Below the pieces are notes generated by a model that was not told where the DNA came from, did no database searches, and was given only the letters and a program-made list of their open reading frames with translations. A DNA stretch of 64,000 nucleotides, taken from positions 170,258-234,257 of the forward strand of contig BEXV01000044.1 in the NCBI GenBank assembly GCA_003118195.1. The letters run 5' to 3'. Shown piece after piece: positions 11,051-24,599 of the stretch. A program made the translations under genes and the position numbers. This DNA is from Hemicentrotus pulcherrimus. Its lineage: Eukaryota > Echinodermata > Echinoidea > Camarodonta > Strongylocentrotidae. The stretch's first letter is position 1, and every line of letters starts with the position of its first letter.

Positions 11051-13440
11051 TTTATGAACAATTTGAAAAGAACGGTACAAGAGTTTAGATCAGCGCGACA
11101 GACTTTTAACTTGGCAGTGACGAATTGTGATTAATAAAATAGGTTCGAGCAAAATCTGAAGCATTTTGACAGCACGCGTAGTTGAACGGAACACAGACGT
11201 GCTTCTCCGCCTGAGCGTTAGCAGAGTGAGGGAAAAGAGTGAAGTAGTTGCCAGCTCGCATTTACTTGTTAATCCAGTTAGCATACCGAGGAGAACAAGA
11301 ATTGCAAATATATACAAAACAACAAACGGGAAAATATCATTAACTAACTTAACAAATTTTTTTCTTGTACGGCTGTTTTTTGTGCAGTTTTACCCGCCAT
11401 GCCGGCGGCAAATCATGAGAATTTAAAATGTAAAATAATATGTTTGGAAAGGATAGTTTTCTCTACGCATATTGTGTTAAATTGATGAGTCAAAATATTA
11501 AACTCTGGTATTACAGATGAGATGGTGAAACATTTCAATTCAATAGTTTTTGCTATCTGAATTTTGTATCAGACTGACATTGTTTAATTTGAAATTTGTA
11601 GAGCTTGAACCTATTAAATGATAGTTTTACATAATTTCAAGGGACCTATGATTCGATAACTCGACATTTAGTACTTTCCACCGTAAAATAGTGCTTCACT
11701 AGTTTAAGCGATATTTGTTCTTATGAATTCATGTAATTTTTACAAAATACAAAAAAAAAATGAACTTAAACTTTTTGAATTATTTCTCTTTTATTCTCTC
11801 TCTTTTTGGTTATGTCTGCACCATTTTATCGAATGACCAATATATCACACAGTTTCAAAAACTGCATGTAACTGTCCACAATATTAATGGAGGTAGAATA
11901 TCATATTCATAGAAATGTTGAGTCGCGCCTTTCGGATGGTGATGTAATTGACTGGACTCGAGACATTTGTTTGATTAAATTCTCAGCAAAAAGAAACAAG
12001 ATTCGTCATGTTACATAGAATTAATGTGAACAAATAACAAAAACAAAAAGAGAGACACACAAATGGATAATATATCAACTTCAAAAAAATTTTAATGAAT
12101 AATATGGCACGTTCAACGTGGATGCAAAATGTCGTAACATAAAATTCAGGGTTTACATAAAATATAATATACCGAATACCGAACGCAGACTATTTCTCAA
12201 GAAAATGACAGTTAAATTGTCTTTCTGTACGTGTTCGCCAAGCATTCACAACAAGGCTAAATTTAATTTTGAAAAAGTGATTAATTTTACGATAATTCAT
12301 TCAAGCTCTCGAGTGAATAATTATCAAAAGATGAAAATAAGATTCTACATGCTATTAACCGAGAGGAGAACTTTTTCAGAACCACTGAGCAGCCTATTTT
12401 GAATTTTGAGAACAGGATATAGTGCCTTTTTTCATTACCAGTTTTCACTACAATATCCAGTACTTTACATAAACACACCCTCACACACCTGCACGCGCAC
12501 CACGCACACAAAATTGATATAAATATGGCGGATATCAATCGATTGCCTACAAACATAATCAAAGTCATTTGTTGATTTCCTGCGTTTTAATAGTGAGAGA
12601 TATAATAATTATTACACCCACGATTTCTGTATGACTTTTGTTTTTCATCCCTTTTCCTCTTTAAATCAGTACCTCATCCGTGCGTTTAAAAAGCACAGCT
12701 TTTCCACCTTGTACATGTTACCTTTACTCGCTTAGGGGCAAGCCTGGAAGACCTTAACTGATAAACATAAATATATAGTCACAATAGTAACAATGCTTCA
12801 AAGCCAAACAAGTTGCAAAATTACAATTATGCTCTTGGCAATTAATGTCACACAATAAAGAACAAATAATCGAAAATGGTTAGCCATTTCCTCTTATTAC
12901 CATATACCTCTTATACAAAAAATAGTTAACATTTTGACTTTTTATGATTAAAGACTTGTCCCCCCTTTTAAACGAAACTAACTTAATTTTTTGATTTTCT
13001 TCACAATATGTATAGAAGTAACATGTCTTTGAAAATTGATGTTAAAAGGGACATTTTAAGTAATATATTGTAATTCTAGTGGAACAGTTTTCATCGAGAA
13101 ATATACATCATTCACTATAAGCTATCAGAAGAAGACATTATCATAATTATCACAGACAACTACACGTACTTACTTTTTACTCCCTATTCTTTATTCCTTA
13201 ATTATAAATCCAAGAACACTTTCATCGAGTTTTTACAAATATCTCCCTTGTTCCACGCAGAGCTAGCTGAGCTTCAATTTACCTTACACCAATGGCAAAC
13301 GGGATATTTTTTCTGAGAATTTTTCGACTTTGTTCTAGACTTAAATACTACCTTACCGTTGTCTGTCTTTCAAGCTGGAGTTATTTCAGGCTATGTTTTT
13401 GATCGGATAGACTGTTTCTTAATGCGGTTTGGTATCTTGA
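11051..13440. other. AT-rich intergenic DNA
   Basis: No gene or clear repeat family is recognised here. The sequence is AT-rich and low in CpG, with only short open frames lacking domain features. Confidence 0.5.
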
Positions 13441-13449
13441 TATAGACGT

Positions 13450-13680
13450 ACGGATATAAGGTTTTTATTTGGCTGGCATGCATGCACGCGGCCTATTCCG
13501 CGCCATTTCTAATCCGTCCAAGCCGGAGTAAGCCGAGGAAAGAAGCCCAAATCCTCGTTGAGGAGAGCGTAAGTATCTTGATCTTATTACCCAGCCCTCC
13601 GAGAGGAAACGAAGAATTTAAAAAAGAAGAATTTACGAGATTTAGGACGTCAGTAATATCAAGGAGATTCTTTTAAAGCA
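13450..13680. promoter_or_regulatory. Candidate cis-regulatory island 3
   Basis: Short GC-rich patch with alternating GCATGCATGCACGCGG and one Otx-type TAATCC at 13510-13515. It lies in a noncoding, AT-rich setting. Support is weak and rests on composition. Confidence 0.22.
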
Positions 13681-14639
13681 CGGGATAGTGCTCATTTCTG
13701 TTTGTATATCTTTTAAGGCAGTTTTAATCACCTTTGTAATACTTGGTCTTAACGTGCAGGAATGTTATTGGTGTCCATGATGAAACTATGAACAATTCTT
13801 GTCATCTAGATGTTCCTGTGTAAAAACGAATTAAATAAATAAACAAGTTAGTAAATAAAGTAACGAGCTCAAATAAATAAATGAATAAGAGGATTGGGAT
13901 TCTGTTCATTATTGAAATACATAGTTGAATATGATTGGATCACTATTATTTCCTGCAAAAAAAATCAGTTCTATTACACATGCTTTAATTCAATGTTGTA
14001 ATCTTTTTTTTTCTATCACTTTTACATTCATGCAAAGCTATGCTACAGCATTGCAATACTACATGATGTAATGTCCATGTTTTACTTTTCAATATGATTA
14101 TTAATAAGACTTGGCTCAAGCTTTAATCATTTTTGATATAGGTCTATTGTCTTTGTTTTTGTAATTGATACAAGGACCAGCATATAATTATTATCTAATT
14201 TAACTAATGACATCTATTTTACACTGAGACATAATATCACGAGAAATAAAGAAACATATCGTATTCATAACACACTCTTTTTTCATGTTAAAGTAGGCAA
14301 AGTAACATAATTTTACTAAAGAGACTTAAAATGAGTCTTCAAGGATAATGACCTGTCTATACCGTTCTAGATAACGTTTTACAAATTGTTAAATCATTGA
14401 CAAATATTTTCTTACAGATGGACGTCGGATGTAGTACACAGTAGATCTGCTACGAATTTAAAGTCTATATGGTGTAATAATAAGCATTCCTCAAGATAAG
14501 GAACCTGAAAGTCCGCCTCAGTATAATTATATTCAATAAAAATTGATTTTTTTGAAAACGATATGCTTAGCTTTTATGACTTTCGATATTGTAAAAAACG
14601 TTTTCCATATCACTTCCCGTTAATAAAACCCCGCCCATC

Positions 14640-15000
14640 AACGATTCTGCAACTTTATTTGAGAGTTCTATATGGCCTATAGTGCATGATTACACGCAGA
14701 TGTGGCGCCTCTGTTATACACGTGGCGCGATCTTCAAAAAACACTTGTATATCCAACCTTTTAGAAGGCACCAAATAGAGACGCGCCTCAAATCTTTTCC
14801 TCATGAATACTGTTCTTCTCGTTACATTTGAACTTATAATATTCAATAAAGCATCGTAGGCTGATTTGTCCCACTGTTAGAAGCTCCATAATCTAGCAAT
14901 TAGCCATACTTTCAGCTACCTAGACCCCGCGCGTAACAGCGGGTGGTGATAATCATTGGTGGACGCCATTTCCACTTCTTAATGCGCGCTGAGTGGTTTT
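14640..15000. promoter_or_regulatory. Candidate cis-regulatory island 4
   Basis: CpG-enriched block with CACGTGGCGCG (E-box core), AGCAATTAGCC (homeodomain core), GGTGATAATCATTGG and CGCGCGTAACAGCGGG. It is noncoding and ends directly at the long CT tract. Confidence 0.27.
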
Positions 15001-15005
15001 ACCCA

Positions 15006-15007
<2 letters not shown>

Positions 15008-15039
<32 letters not shown>

Positions 15040-15190
15040 ACCTCTCTTCAACAAAACTTTCTCCCTCATATTCCCTTCTTTCAAATTTCGTTTATCTCTC
15101 TTCCCTTCTATTTTTCCTTCACATACTCACTTACACACGCACATTCTCTGTCTCTCTCTTTTCTCTCCCAACTCTCTCTCTCTCTCTCTC

Positions 15191-15281
<91 letters not shown>

Positions 15282-15377
15282 CTCTTTTTTCCCTCTCTCG
15301 CTCTCTCTGTCTCTTTCTGTCTCTCTCTGTCTCTCCCCTCTCTCTGTCTCTCTCTCTGTCTCTCTCTTCCTTCTCCC
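15008..15377. repeat. Long (CT)n polypyrimidine tract
   Basis: About 370 bp almost all C and T, with a pure CT run from about 15195 to 15278. The long open frames of Ser/Leu on + and Arg/Glu on - are products of the repeat, not genes. Mirror-repeat CT tracts of this size can form triplex (H-DNA) structures. Confidence 0.95.
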
Positions 15378-15449
15378 CCACGATGCATAGGGGAACAAAG
15401 TTATATTTTACCCTCATTTTTTTTTTGTTACTCCATCATACATTCACAA

Positions 15450-15580
15450 TGGTTTAAAAGCCTGACGGGATCTGGCGGATTTGTGGCCATTAATGGCGGT
15501 ATTTTGTCAATCTGTTACAGAAAGCCATCCGTGGAAGTCGTGAAAAGCTGGAATTGATGTATATTGTTCCGACGTGGTAC
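15450..15580. promoter_or_regulatory. Short GC-richer noncoding patch
   Basis: Contains CTGGCGGATTTGTGGCC, CATTAATGGCGG and ATCCGTGGAAGTCG. It may belong to the island on the other side of the CT tract. Very weak support. Confidence 0.18.
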
Positions 15581-17640
15581 TCTGAAACATCACCTTCGGG
15601 TTATTGCAATAATGCAAGGCAAGACGACTCCAGTATGAATATTTTAAATAGTAATATACAAGGGAAGGAAAAAAAGTCTAAAGAAAAAAGAAATATTCTG
15701 CGTTCATGATCATTATGTAGAATGGTGGTCTATTACACTACATTTTTCCATCGAGAATGGAAAATATTGTACAGCAGGTTTTTGTTTTTCAGCAACATTC
15801 GAGGAATATATTGGTGAAATTCTTAAAGTACAAATCGCAGCGGGAGCTTTGGAAGTAGATACTTTTTGGCTGTAACGGCAATTTTATCATCCATTTTTTC
15901 TTCAAATGGTGGTCATTCTATAATAAGAACAATTAAAAAAATCATGTACCTCTTCATTTTACAAATATTGCCCCAATGTATCTATACAATACAAATATTA
16001 TGTGGAAAATGAACATTTTCTAACAAATTCCTAAAATTTACCCACTCAAAAATATTACCTGTCCATTTTCGTCTTAGCATAGACGAATCGAAAATCAATG
16101 AAGAGGACTAACGTTTTGTAAACACTCATATGACACAATTGTTTTTTTTAAATAACTGTAGACCGTACGTATATATCGTTTACAGGTTTACGTACAATTT
16201 TTTGTTTAATTTCATAAGTTAGAGATGCTGATAAACTGAAGTAGTTGCAAAACCCCTGCATTTTAATTTGTATTGATTCCTGCAGACTAATATCTGCGGT
16301 GTATTTATATACTTTTTATTTAAAATGTGAATAGTAAACTTAAAAATGTGACACGGTTGATTTCATAACAGCTCTCTCTCTCTCTCTCTCTCTGTCCAAC
16401 CCCAACCTCCTTTCTCTTTCGCGCGCGCGCACACACACACACACACTCACACACAACAAATACAACCGCACTCTCATTTTCAGTTTCTCCTTTTTGGCAT
16501 TTTCTTCCTCTTTTCTTTGTTCTAACTACTCTTATTCCATCTCTCCTCTTATGTCATCTCCCTTGTTGTTTACTCTTCCCAACCACCACCCCCACAAAAA
16601 AAACCATTAATTTTTACCCCCTCTTCTTTTTCTCCCATTCTCTAATATTTTTCGATCTGTTTATTTTCGCTCTAAATAGGTTGCTAAGATTTTCCATCCG
16701 TTTCAGCCCCTTGATCAGTTATGTAATAACTTTGTATCGGGAATTCCATCGCCTTTCCATTGACCTTCTGATGACAATACAAACAAAAAGTACGAACAAA
16801 AGAAGAAGGTAAATTTAGGAGGACTGTGAGAAATCAGAAAAAATTGCAGACTATAACCAACGTGCGATGTGAGGAATCATGAAGCAAATTTCATGCTTCA
16901 AACTTCGAACGCTTTTATACAGCTTCTATTATTTTGTTTGATGGCAAGGTTTCTATTCCTAGCATGGTACATCTTTTAAAATACAACTTTCTCGTGTAAA
17001 TCTACTTTATGACCATACTTCACCATATGGTATGGTATAACAAGTACCTTCCATCTCATTTCAGCAATTCAGCAATAATCTGTTCTATTTCTTGCTATTT
17101 AAATAAAACAATATGACCTGTCTTGAGCATTTCTGATAACCTTCACAACATTCATTATGGAGGCAGTCTCGTTTTCAATATTTTGAAATTTTTACATGAA
17201 TCTTTACCACAACTATTATATTCAGCTTTTCTTTCAGTTAACTCTCGTTTTTTTCCCCTCGTTATTTTTTTTTTCTTATATCAAAGTGAGGTTCACAAAA
17301 ATTGCAAGCCACCAACGCGAATAGGACGATTCACTAATGGGATCACGGTGTTATTAATATAATATATCGTACCAAAGGCAATGCTTTTAGAGTGTCTCTG
17401 TTTTCAATAGAAGCGTGCGAGGAGGTGACAATATGTGGCTGTTTGTTTGTTTCGACTTGGGCATGAAGAGGATCTGAATAAAGAACTGCGAATGTGAGAA
17501 AAAAATATGAGTTAATGGAAGATGGATTTGAAGTCGCATAGAATGGGGAAAGCAAGTCCGCAAGGCAGAGCAAATACAACTGTATAAATGAGGAATCTGA
17601 ATGGTTCATATCTAAAAAGATTTCAGTAGTATCTTCTTGT
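15581..17640. other. AT-rich intergenic DNA with simple repeats
   Basis: No gene is recognised. Contains (TC)n at 16374-16393 and a GCGCGCGCGC plus (AC)n alternating purine/pyrimidine tract at 16421-16454, capable of Z-DNA. Confidence 0.5.
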
Positions 17641-18245
17641 AATTGGAAACGCCTTTTTAGTTTTCACTTTCCGGTTTTGTTATATTTTTTAGGAAGATAG
17701 GAAAGATACAATGTAACAAGTGTGAAACTGTCCAACATTCAGTGTTTGAAATTAAAGGCGCAAAGTCCTGTGTTTGATCAGCCATTATGTTTCTTCTGTT
17801 ATTATAAATCCAGAGACGGTTTAATGTCTTTTTGACACCAGTCGAAGCAGAAATACATTTTTGATCACTTTGTCTTTCCTTTTTTCCAATGTTACCACTT
17901 AGTTCTATCCTCTACTTATTGATCTGTCCTTCATAAACAATTTCGTTTGAAGCGCTAAGAACTATAGCGTAGAGGAAAACCTTCTTCATTTATACACATC
18001 GAAACTCAAAATAAGAGCAACACTCGGCATTCGCCATATCTGGTAGAAGATTTGAATTGTGGATATGTAAACCTTATCTGGGTGCATGTGCGGCGAAGTG
18101 GTATTTATCTTTCTCTCTCCTTGCCGCGCCACTTATCTGCAGGATTAACGAAATCCTTTTAGCAAACCTTTCCACTATCTTGGAAAGAGACACACCTGGT
18201 TCTACATTCCTCATTCCACGTAACGTCGCTCTTGTATCAAATTGA
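17641..18245. promoter_or_regulatory. Candidate otx-type enhancer: GATA cluster + Otx + Blimp1-like sites
   Basis: Three TTATCT (AGATAA, GATA factor) sites at 18074-18079, 18105-18110 and 18133-18138 lie with an Otx site GGATTA at 18142-18147, only 3 bp from the third GATA site. A Blimp1/IRF-like TTTTCACTTTCCGG at 17661-17674 also contains an Ets-type CCGGAA on the other strand. The 18.02-18.24 part is GC/CpG-richer than its surroundings and noncoding. In sea urchins and sea stars, otx endomesoderm enhancers are known to use Otx, GATA and Blimp1/Krox inputs, so the combination fits. No conservation data are available here. Confidence 0.4.
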
Positions 18246-18299
18246 TAATTTGAAAGGCCCCATATAAATGAATATAATACATACATTTACGATAAATAA

Positions 18300-18520
18300 A
18301 TAATAAACACAATTCATACACACACACGCACACGCACAAATACATACATACATATTATACGAATATAAATGTGTGTATATACATGTATATATACACGCAA
18401 ACACACACGCACACCTACACATAATTATTTACTATATACATGTATTCATATACTGTAGGTAAAGTCACATGTACAAAAACACACACACACACACCCACGC
18501 ACACATCCACTCGCACCTAC
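18300..18520. repeat. (CA)n-rich simple repeat cluster
   Basis: Interrupted CA/CG/TA alternating repeats (18319-18420 and 18478-18520), typical of microsatellite DNA with potential for Z-form. No coding sequence. Confidence 0.8.
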
Positions 18521-20270
18521 GCCTTCTATATACGGAGAAGTTTTAAATCTACAACGTTTTTTTTTTTTTTGCTATAAAAGTTAGATAAACATCATATTTT
18601 GTAAATGAAAAATCTGTTTGTTAAGGAATAGAGGAATAAGGATTGCATCTATGCATCCACTTTTATTATCTTATCTTTAATCCACAGAGTGTTATTGTAG
18701 TAACGTTCAATCCATCAATTATGTTTTTTTTTCCTTGTAAACTTATTGTTATAATGCATGATTGTGACGACGACCAAAAGATGATGTGCCTCGGGAATAG
18801 CATTACTGCTTTTTGTAATTGGAACTAAGCAGTATTATTCTAATGTATTCAACCCTTCAATATTTTGTATCGTAAGTGTATTGTCATATACTGTGTTTTA
18901 TTTTGATTTTCATTTTATCAATCCTTGTATACAATCATGTATATACCTTATGCCTGTGGTTTTTAGAAGAATGTCAAACATTTCATTTATTTATTTATAT
19001 AGTTCTGAATACATAATAAAATCAGTGTACATTGAAACATACATGGACAAATATAAACTTAATTTAAACAGAACTGACCAGGGCTCCAAAATAAGCAAAG
19101 CTTTAAGCCTTGATTGCCATGACAATTATTAAGTAATAGTAAAATACATAAAATATATAACACATGATGATAATACTTTATCATGCTGTGATTGCTTTAA
19201 TATAGCAATCCCTGGATATGCAACTGACTTCGAATAAAATACTTTTCAGTTTTATGTAATAAAAAATAACCTTGCCTTTCGAAATTGTTTGATAACTTAA
19301 TAGATTGTAGGGTATGGGCAAACAAAATTCAGAATGACATTACAAAAACTACCCCAAGTGTACAAAAACAATATTGCACAAATTATGCAAATATTATCAC
19401 TCCGGAATTCTTCGTCAGCTATAAAACAACGAAACTCCGAAACTCAAAAATTAGCCATCATAAGGTACCTAATGACGATATTCCAACATTGTTATCTTTA
19501 AACTATTTTAGCAACATAATCAGTTTTAGAGGATTTTTTTATAATTCCGGTGGCAAATCATATTTGTTATTGCAGGAAATTACGTGTTCGTGTTTGCTCT
19601 TGTTTTTCAGCATTTCTTAGGGTGGTCTTCTTTTTTTTTTTAAAGGTCATTTTAAAAGATTAATTAAAGAAGAAAAGACTATTTCTGATTAACTCAAATA
19701 AATTTATTTCTTTTATAATAAATTTGAAGAATATTGGTTAAATCATTATGAGCCACTCACATAAAGTGTGTAAAGAGGCGGTACACAATTTGCATATTTT
19801 ATCCTATCACTTATCACATCTCAAGCAAACTGATGGAGAATGTAGAATTATTTAAGGCAAATTGCTCAAAATGATGCAAAGAGATGCACCTCAAAAAAAT
19901 CTTTTGCGAAATGCGACAAAGCAGCGAAGCAGACTTACATTTCAAAAGGATCTTTTAACAAATACAATAAACAGGAATTCTATTCACAAAACTTGAATAG
20001 TTATTAAAGACATTTTGTACAGTTTTAGAACTGGAATGTTCCACAAGGTGTTATTTTTGCTTGGTTCTTCTTTCATACAATAAAATAGATAAGCAATTTC
20101 GGAGAACGTAGGTAATATAGTACTGATGAAGAAGATGTTGAATGAAAACTTTTAAATTCGAGTGTCATGAGAGATCACAACCCTACAAATAGAATATGCT
20201 TTTAAATACTGCTTTGAACACTGCCGACACTTTTCAGGTTTCAGACAAACAAGACCTCTTAAAGAAAACT
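18521..20270. other. AT-rich intergenic DNA
   Basis: Nothing recognisable. The open frame at 19285-19620 (111 codons) is AT-rich, without domain features or flanking gene structure. Confidence 0.5.
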
Positions 20271-20279
20271 TTACTGGAT

Positions 20280-20880
20280 TGATATTTGATTGAGATGTAG
20301 TCAGGAAGTTCATCTAACAAAAACTGACAAATTAGTGAAAGGGTCTCTGTGGGTTGAGTTATGTATTTCCCCTAAAGGAAATGGAATAGGAACGCTGCCA
20401 TATCATTCATTTGTACCCGGCCCAGTGAGGCCTTTCATTGGCAACTCTTTTTTGAGAACCGTTAGACAATCACGGCATACCGCAGGCTAATTTTCGTGAG
20501 AACCAACACAAAAAAGTACTCTCGTATCATGCATTATTTCCGCCTTCTACAGAAATAAAACAGGAAAAATGACTAGTATATATTTCCTGAGCATTCTCCC
20601 CGGGGATAAACTCTGCATAAAGTACGACATCAATTGATCGTCTTCCGATGTATCTCTCTCACTTCTGCTTTCTCCTCATCCTCCTCCTCCTTCTATGATG
20701 GCGTGCCTAAAGAAAACACTCGCCAAAGAAGAGGGAAGACGAGCAGTGTCTTGGGCTCTGCCAAGCATGAGCGCGCGATCTTATCGCGTTTCCCTCGGGA
20801 ATCGGCGGGCCAAGAGCGCCATGAGAGGGCTGTTCACTTTTGTAACGGAGACAAGGAGAGAGAAAAGAGAGGAGAGAGAT
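20280..20880. promoter_or_regulatory. Candidate cis-regulatory island 5
   Basis: GC/CpG-enriched noncoding sequence with CCCTAAAGGAAATGG, CCCGGCCCAGTGAGGCC and CTCCCCGGGGATAAAC, followed by a CG-rich segment (GCGCGCGATC) that runs into a (GA)n tract at about 20892-20922. Open frames overlap on both strands, so none is taken as a gene. Confidence 0.25.
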
Positions 20881-21999
20881 TGAGAAAGGGAAGGAGAGAG
20901 AGAGAGAGAGAAAGAGAGAGAAATAAAGAAACTGAGTGAAAAACAAGGAAAAGAGACAGACAGTCAGAGCTGAAAACACACAAGAATATGAGGAGAAAAT
21001 AATTTTAATGGACTGAGTAGCGTTGAAAGCGATCGAGAAAAAAAAAAAGCGCGAAGCAACCACGGGAGATTGTAAAAGAATAGTGTGAGCTTTTAGCGAA
21101 ACTTAAATAGGAGAGTCAAAAATACAGACATTGAAATGTTTGTGAAAGGTAGTCTTTTACTTTTGCTTTTCATGCGAAAATTAATGGAGACTTGTTTACA
21201 AGCTCAGTTTTTATGTGTAATATGACGAAAGAAAAGGAAAATCAATAAGCCTGCATTTCACTTTAGACGCAAAGAGAGAAAAACATCATCGGTATTGAAA
21301 ACAAAATGTGAATATTCTGCCGTTCGTATTTCAGAGATTCTGTTTAATTTGTCACGATTTTCTGTTTTTTCGAGATAGGTATGAGATAATTGCACATACT
21401 TTATGTTGTTTATAGTTTTGTAGGGCTTTTCTCCTTCTTTAAAACACAAACACCCTATTATCAAGACTGAAATATTCATATCGGAAATACGTATAATGCT
21501 GATTCTGCTATTACTGTCTAGGTCTAAGTATTATTACTCTGTTTTCATGTCATACAGTATATTATTATCCCTCATTGTCGTTTCATCCGCTATGTTACAC
21601 TACGTTACATCTATGGAAACTAATATTGTATATTGATCTTCGCCAAACATAGATCTTATCTAGTTTTCTTTTAACATTTTACTTTTCCGTAACAATAATA
21701 AAACTTCTGCTAATAAAATGTCTACTCGTTGATAATTGCCATGTGTTTCCTTTACCATAAGAGATTGATATCTATAAAAAAACGAATCTGAAATTTAATA
21801 GTTATTTTCATTTAACTCTCTAAAGAACAGGAAAAGATTCACCAATCTCTTTCGATATAATAATGGCGAAGTATTATAAGATTCAAAGTGCACGCCACTC
21901 CTAAAATGAATTGCTACAAATTGCTATAATCAGTTGCTACAATCGCTTCAAATCGCTTTAAAATAACATTGAATTATTTGATTTTTCTCTTTCCCATTA

Positions 22000-22920
22000 C
22001 ATGTTCATCTTGAAGGTACCAATACCCCGGGTGTGCCTTGACCTAGTTCCGGGTAGAGATTTACCTGGTATTTTAGATGATTACAGTCTAGCAACCAGCC
22101 ATTGCTAAAATCTCAAGAACATATATACACCAGTAACATTCATCGTTAATCACATGAAGAAAATGTTAGTAAACAGAGTACTGTTAGTGTTACACCATAA
22201 CATGACCTTAAAATGACTTCCTAAACCTACAGATCGGAAACAGACAGCATGTTTGAACATCGACTAATTCGGATTTAGCATCCGTAATGACATTGTCATT
22301 AGAATTAGTATACATTTGTTTAGCTATAATCAATGAGCGAGTATTTGGAGGAGGAGGAGGAGGAGGAGGAGGGGAATATTGGCTAGGCAAAACGATCGGC
22401 TTTCCGAGAGAAAGCAGATTATAAGCTCGCAGGAGTAATCGGCCGAGGAGTATATGTGTACACTGCCATGCTCTCTTCATCCTCGCTCGAGCAGCCCGCT
22501 GAAGCAGCCCACAAGTCCAGCCAAGCACACGCTGCAAGGCTACCGTAGGGTATTCGCCTTAAAAACTGTTGCCTTCTTCTTACATTTACAAGAGCCAACT
22601 TCCCCCTGTACAGTCCCGTCTGTTTTAGCGACTGTTAGCACTAAGCGCATTAACCAGGCTTATGCTGAAGATTTCAAACCGTGATTTAGGGGAAGTTAAT
22701 CGCATCAGAGAATTGTTACAATTATCGATATTACGATACACATGGAGTGAGATTGGGGCAGGTCTCTGTTGCTCCATAAATTCCTTCAAGTGCACGGATT
22801 TGTTTAAATGCCGAGAAAGTCAAAGACAGACGAACTAATTCACCGATTAGCTTTGGGGATTGGAAAGGGACCCTTGAACAAATATGATACTCTATCGAGC
22901 TCACCTCTTCCATTTTCACG
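22000..22920. promoter_or_regulatory. Candidate cis-regulatory island 6
   Basis: Several GC/CpG-richer blocks: 22020-22075 (TACCCCGGGTGTGCC), 22380-22560 with GATTATAAGC and AGTAATCGG, and 22690-22890 with AATTATCGATATTACGAT (Onecut-like ATCGAT) and CCGATTAGCTTTGGGGATT. A (GGA)n microsatellite lies at 22346-22374. No reading frame is convincing. Confidence 0.27.
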
Positions 22921-24462
22921 ATGATTTTTTTACGAAACGAGCGCAGTATACATATTCAGATTTGCTACATTTTTTGCTTTCAGTAAATCATTGTATTTCA
23001 AATTCTACTTCTTGTTTTACACTCTTTGTTCTATAGGTCTCTTGTCTGAGATTGGTATTGCAGAAGTTGAGTTCTCAAAAACTTACACTGGAGCTTTCAG
23101 TTAGGCCTATTTCTTATTCTGATTTGTATACGTTTTTATATTTTATATTTCATTTGTGTTTGTGAAAATGTGTTGGCTTACTAATCATATACAAAATATA
23201 TTATTGAATTTTAAATTATCAAATACAATAATATCATGTAAGCCTAGACCTTAGTTGGTATACTGCTTGGCTTCAAGTTTATATATAATTTCGAAAGGAA
23301 ATGTTATAATAATTGTAGAGCAGCTCAAATTAAAGTCCCTCCATTGCTGTCCCCCTTTTGAAACACACACACAATCATACGCGCACTCACAATGTATATT
23401 ATGTGTGCGTATGTATTTATGTATTTAGAGCGCCATTAATCGCAAACATTCCCATATTCTCTGCAATCAATTAATATTTGTTTCACGATTCTCTATTTTA
23501 CAGCCTTTTTCTATAATAGTTTCAATAGTAATAATTTCGCTGTTGATTTTCTCGAGGACAACGACCTGTCATAATATGCCTAGCATCTTTGTCTATCTTT
23601 GGGTCAAGACCGACGTCAAATAATATTCATCCCAATTTCTAGTTCATGGAATATTTATAAACCTCTTATTATGTGGTGAATATATCAGCAGACGTCATTA
23701 GTGTCAAAAATATTCCGGGTGATGGTTTTAATTTAAGGATTAGGTAGACTATAACAAAAACATAGGCCTATCACCTGAAATGGACTGCATATATTTCTGT
23801 CTACCTAGAATAATAATTAAGAGCAGAAAAAGAGCTAATTCAAATCACGAACATGACGAGCTTAGATTTATATTTGTTACAGTTTGAACTCGCGAGAGGC
23901 ACTCAGAGTCATCATTTTACTTCCTGCGTATCTATTTTATATGCATATAACTGTCAATTTCTTTTGGGTACATACCAATGCTTGACATTAATTTTAAGAG
24001 CTCCGCAATGCCTCAAACAATATTCATTATTATGTAAAAAAAGCCCACTAGATTCCTGCGGTCCGGCATATATATATTTAAGTGGTTTATATAATGCATA
24101 TGAATTAAACATAATACGTTAACCGTCTATGTAAGATAGTTGGGAATTAAAACGAAGGGATATGGTTGTATAGCAATATAGAAACATAATAAAGTATGAA
24201 TTTGTCCTATTATATTAAACAAAATCATTGCTGTGTAAAGTTATCAAATGGGCCAGGAAATAAAGGGCTAGACATTTCGTATATTTAGATTTAAAGTAAA
24301 TGACATCTGCGTTAATTTTGCCTACACCGTCTGGCGTTTACATAATTATCTCTTGATTAAGCTTACTTTACTCTCCCAAAGAAAGCAAAGATAAGACCAT
24401 TACTTACATAATTTGAATATCTATCGAACTTCAAAATGACACATACAAAAATCAGAACATTA
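22921..24462. other. AT-rich intergenic DNA
   Basis: No gene or clear element. Isolated GGATTA occurs near 23738. The stretch ends at an assembly gap. Confidence 0.5.
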
Positions 24463-24523
24463 NNNNNNNNNNNNNNNNNNNNNNNNNNNNNNNNNNNNNN
24501 NNNNNNNNNNNNNNNNNNNNNNN
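24463..24523. other. Assembly gap (61 N)
   Basis: Run of 61 N followed by an 11-base T run; probably an unresolved homopolymer or low-complexity region. The true length is unknown. Confidence 0.97.
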
Positions 24524-24599
24524 TTTTTTTTTTTATTCTGATGGCGCTTTCTTTTCGCCATGGTTAATATTGTGGAATTCCAAATCATAAAATATTCAT

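Noticed and set aside
14943..15557. 204-codon + frame and several - frames rich in Ser/Leu or Arg/Glu
   Set aside because: They are translations of the CT/GA microsatellite; all frames of such a repeat are open.
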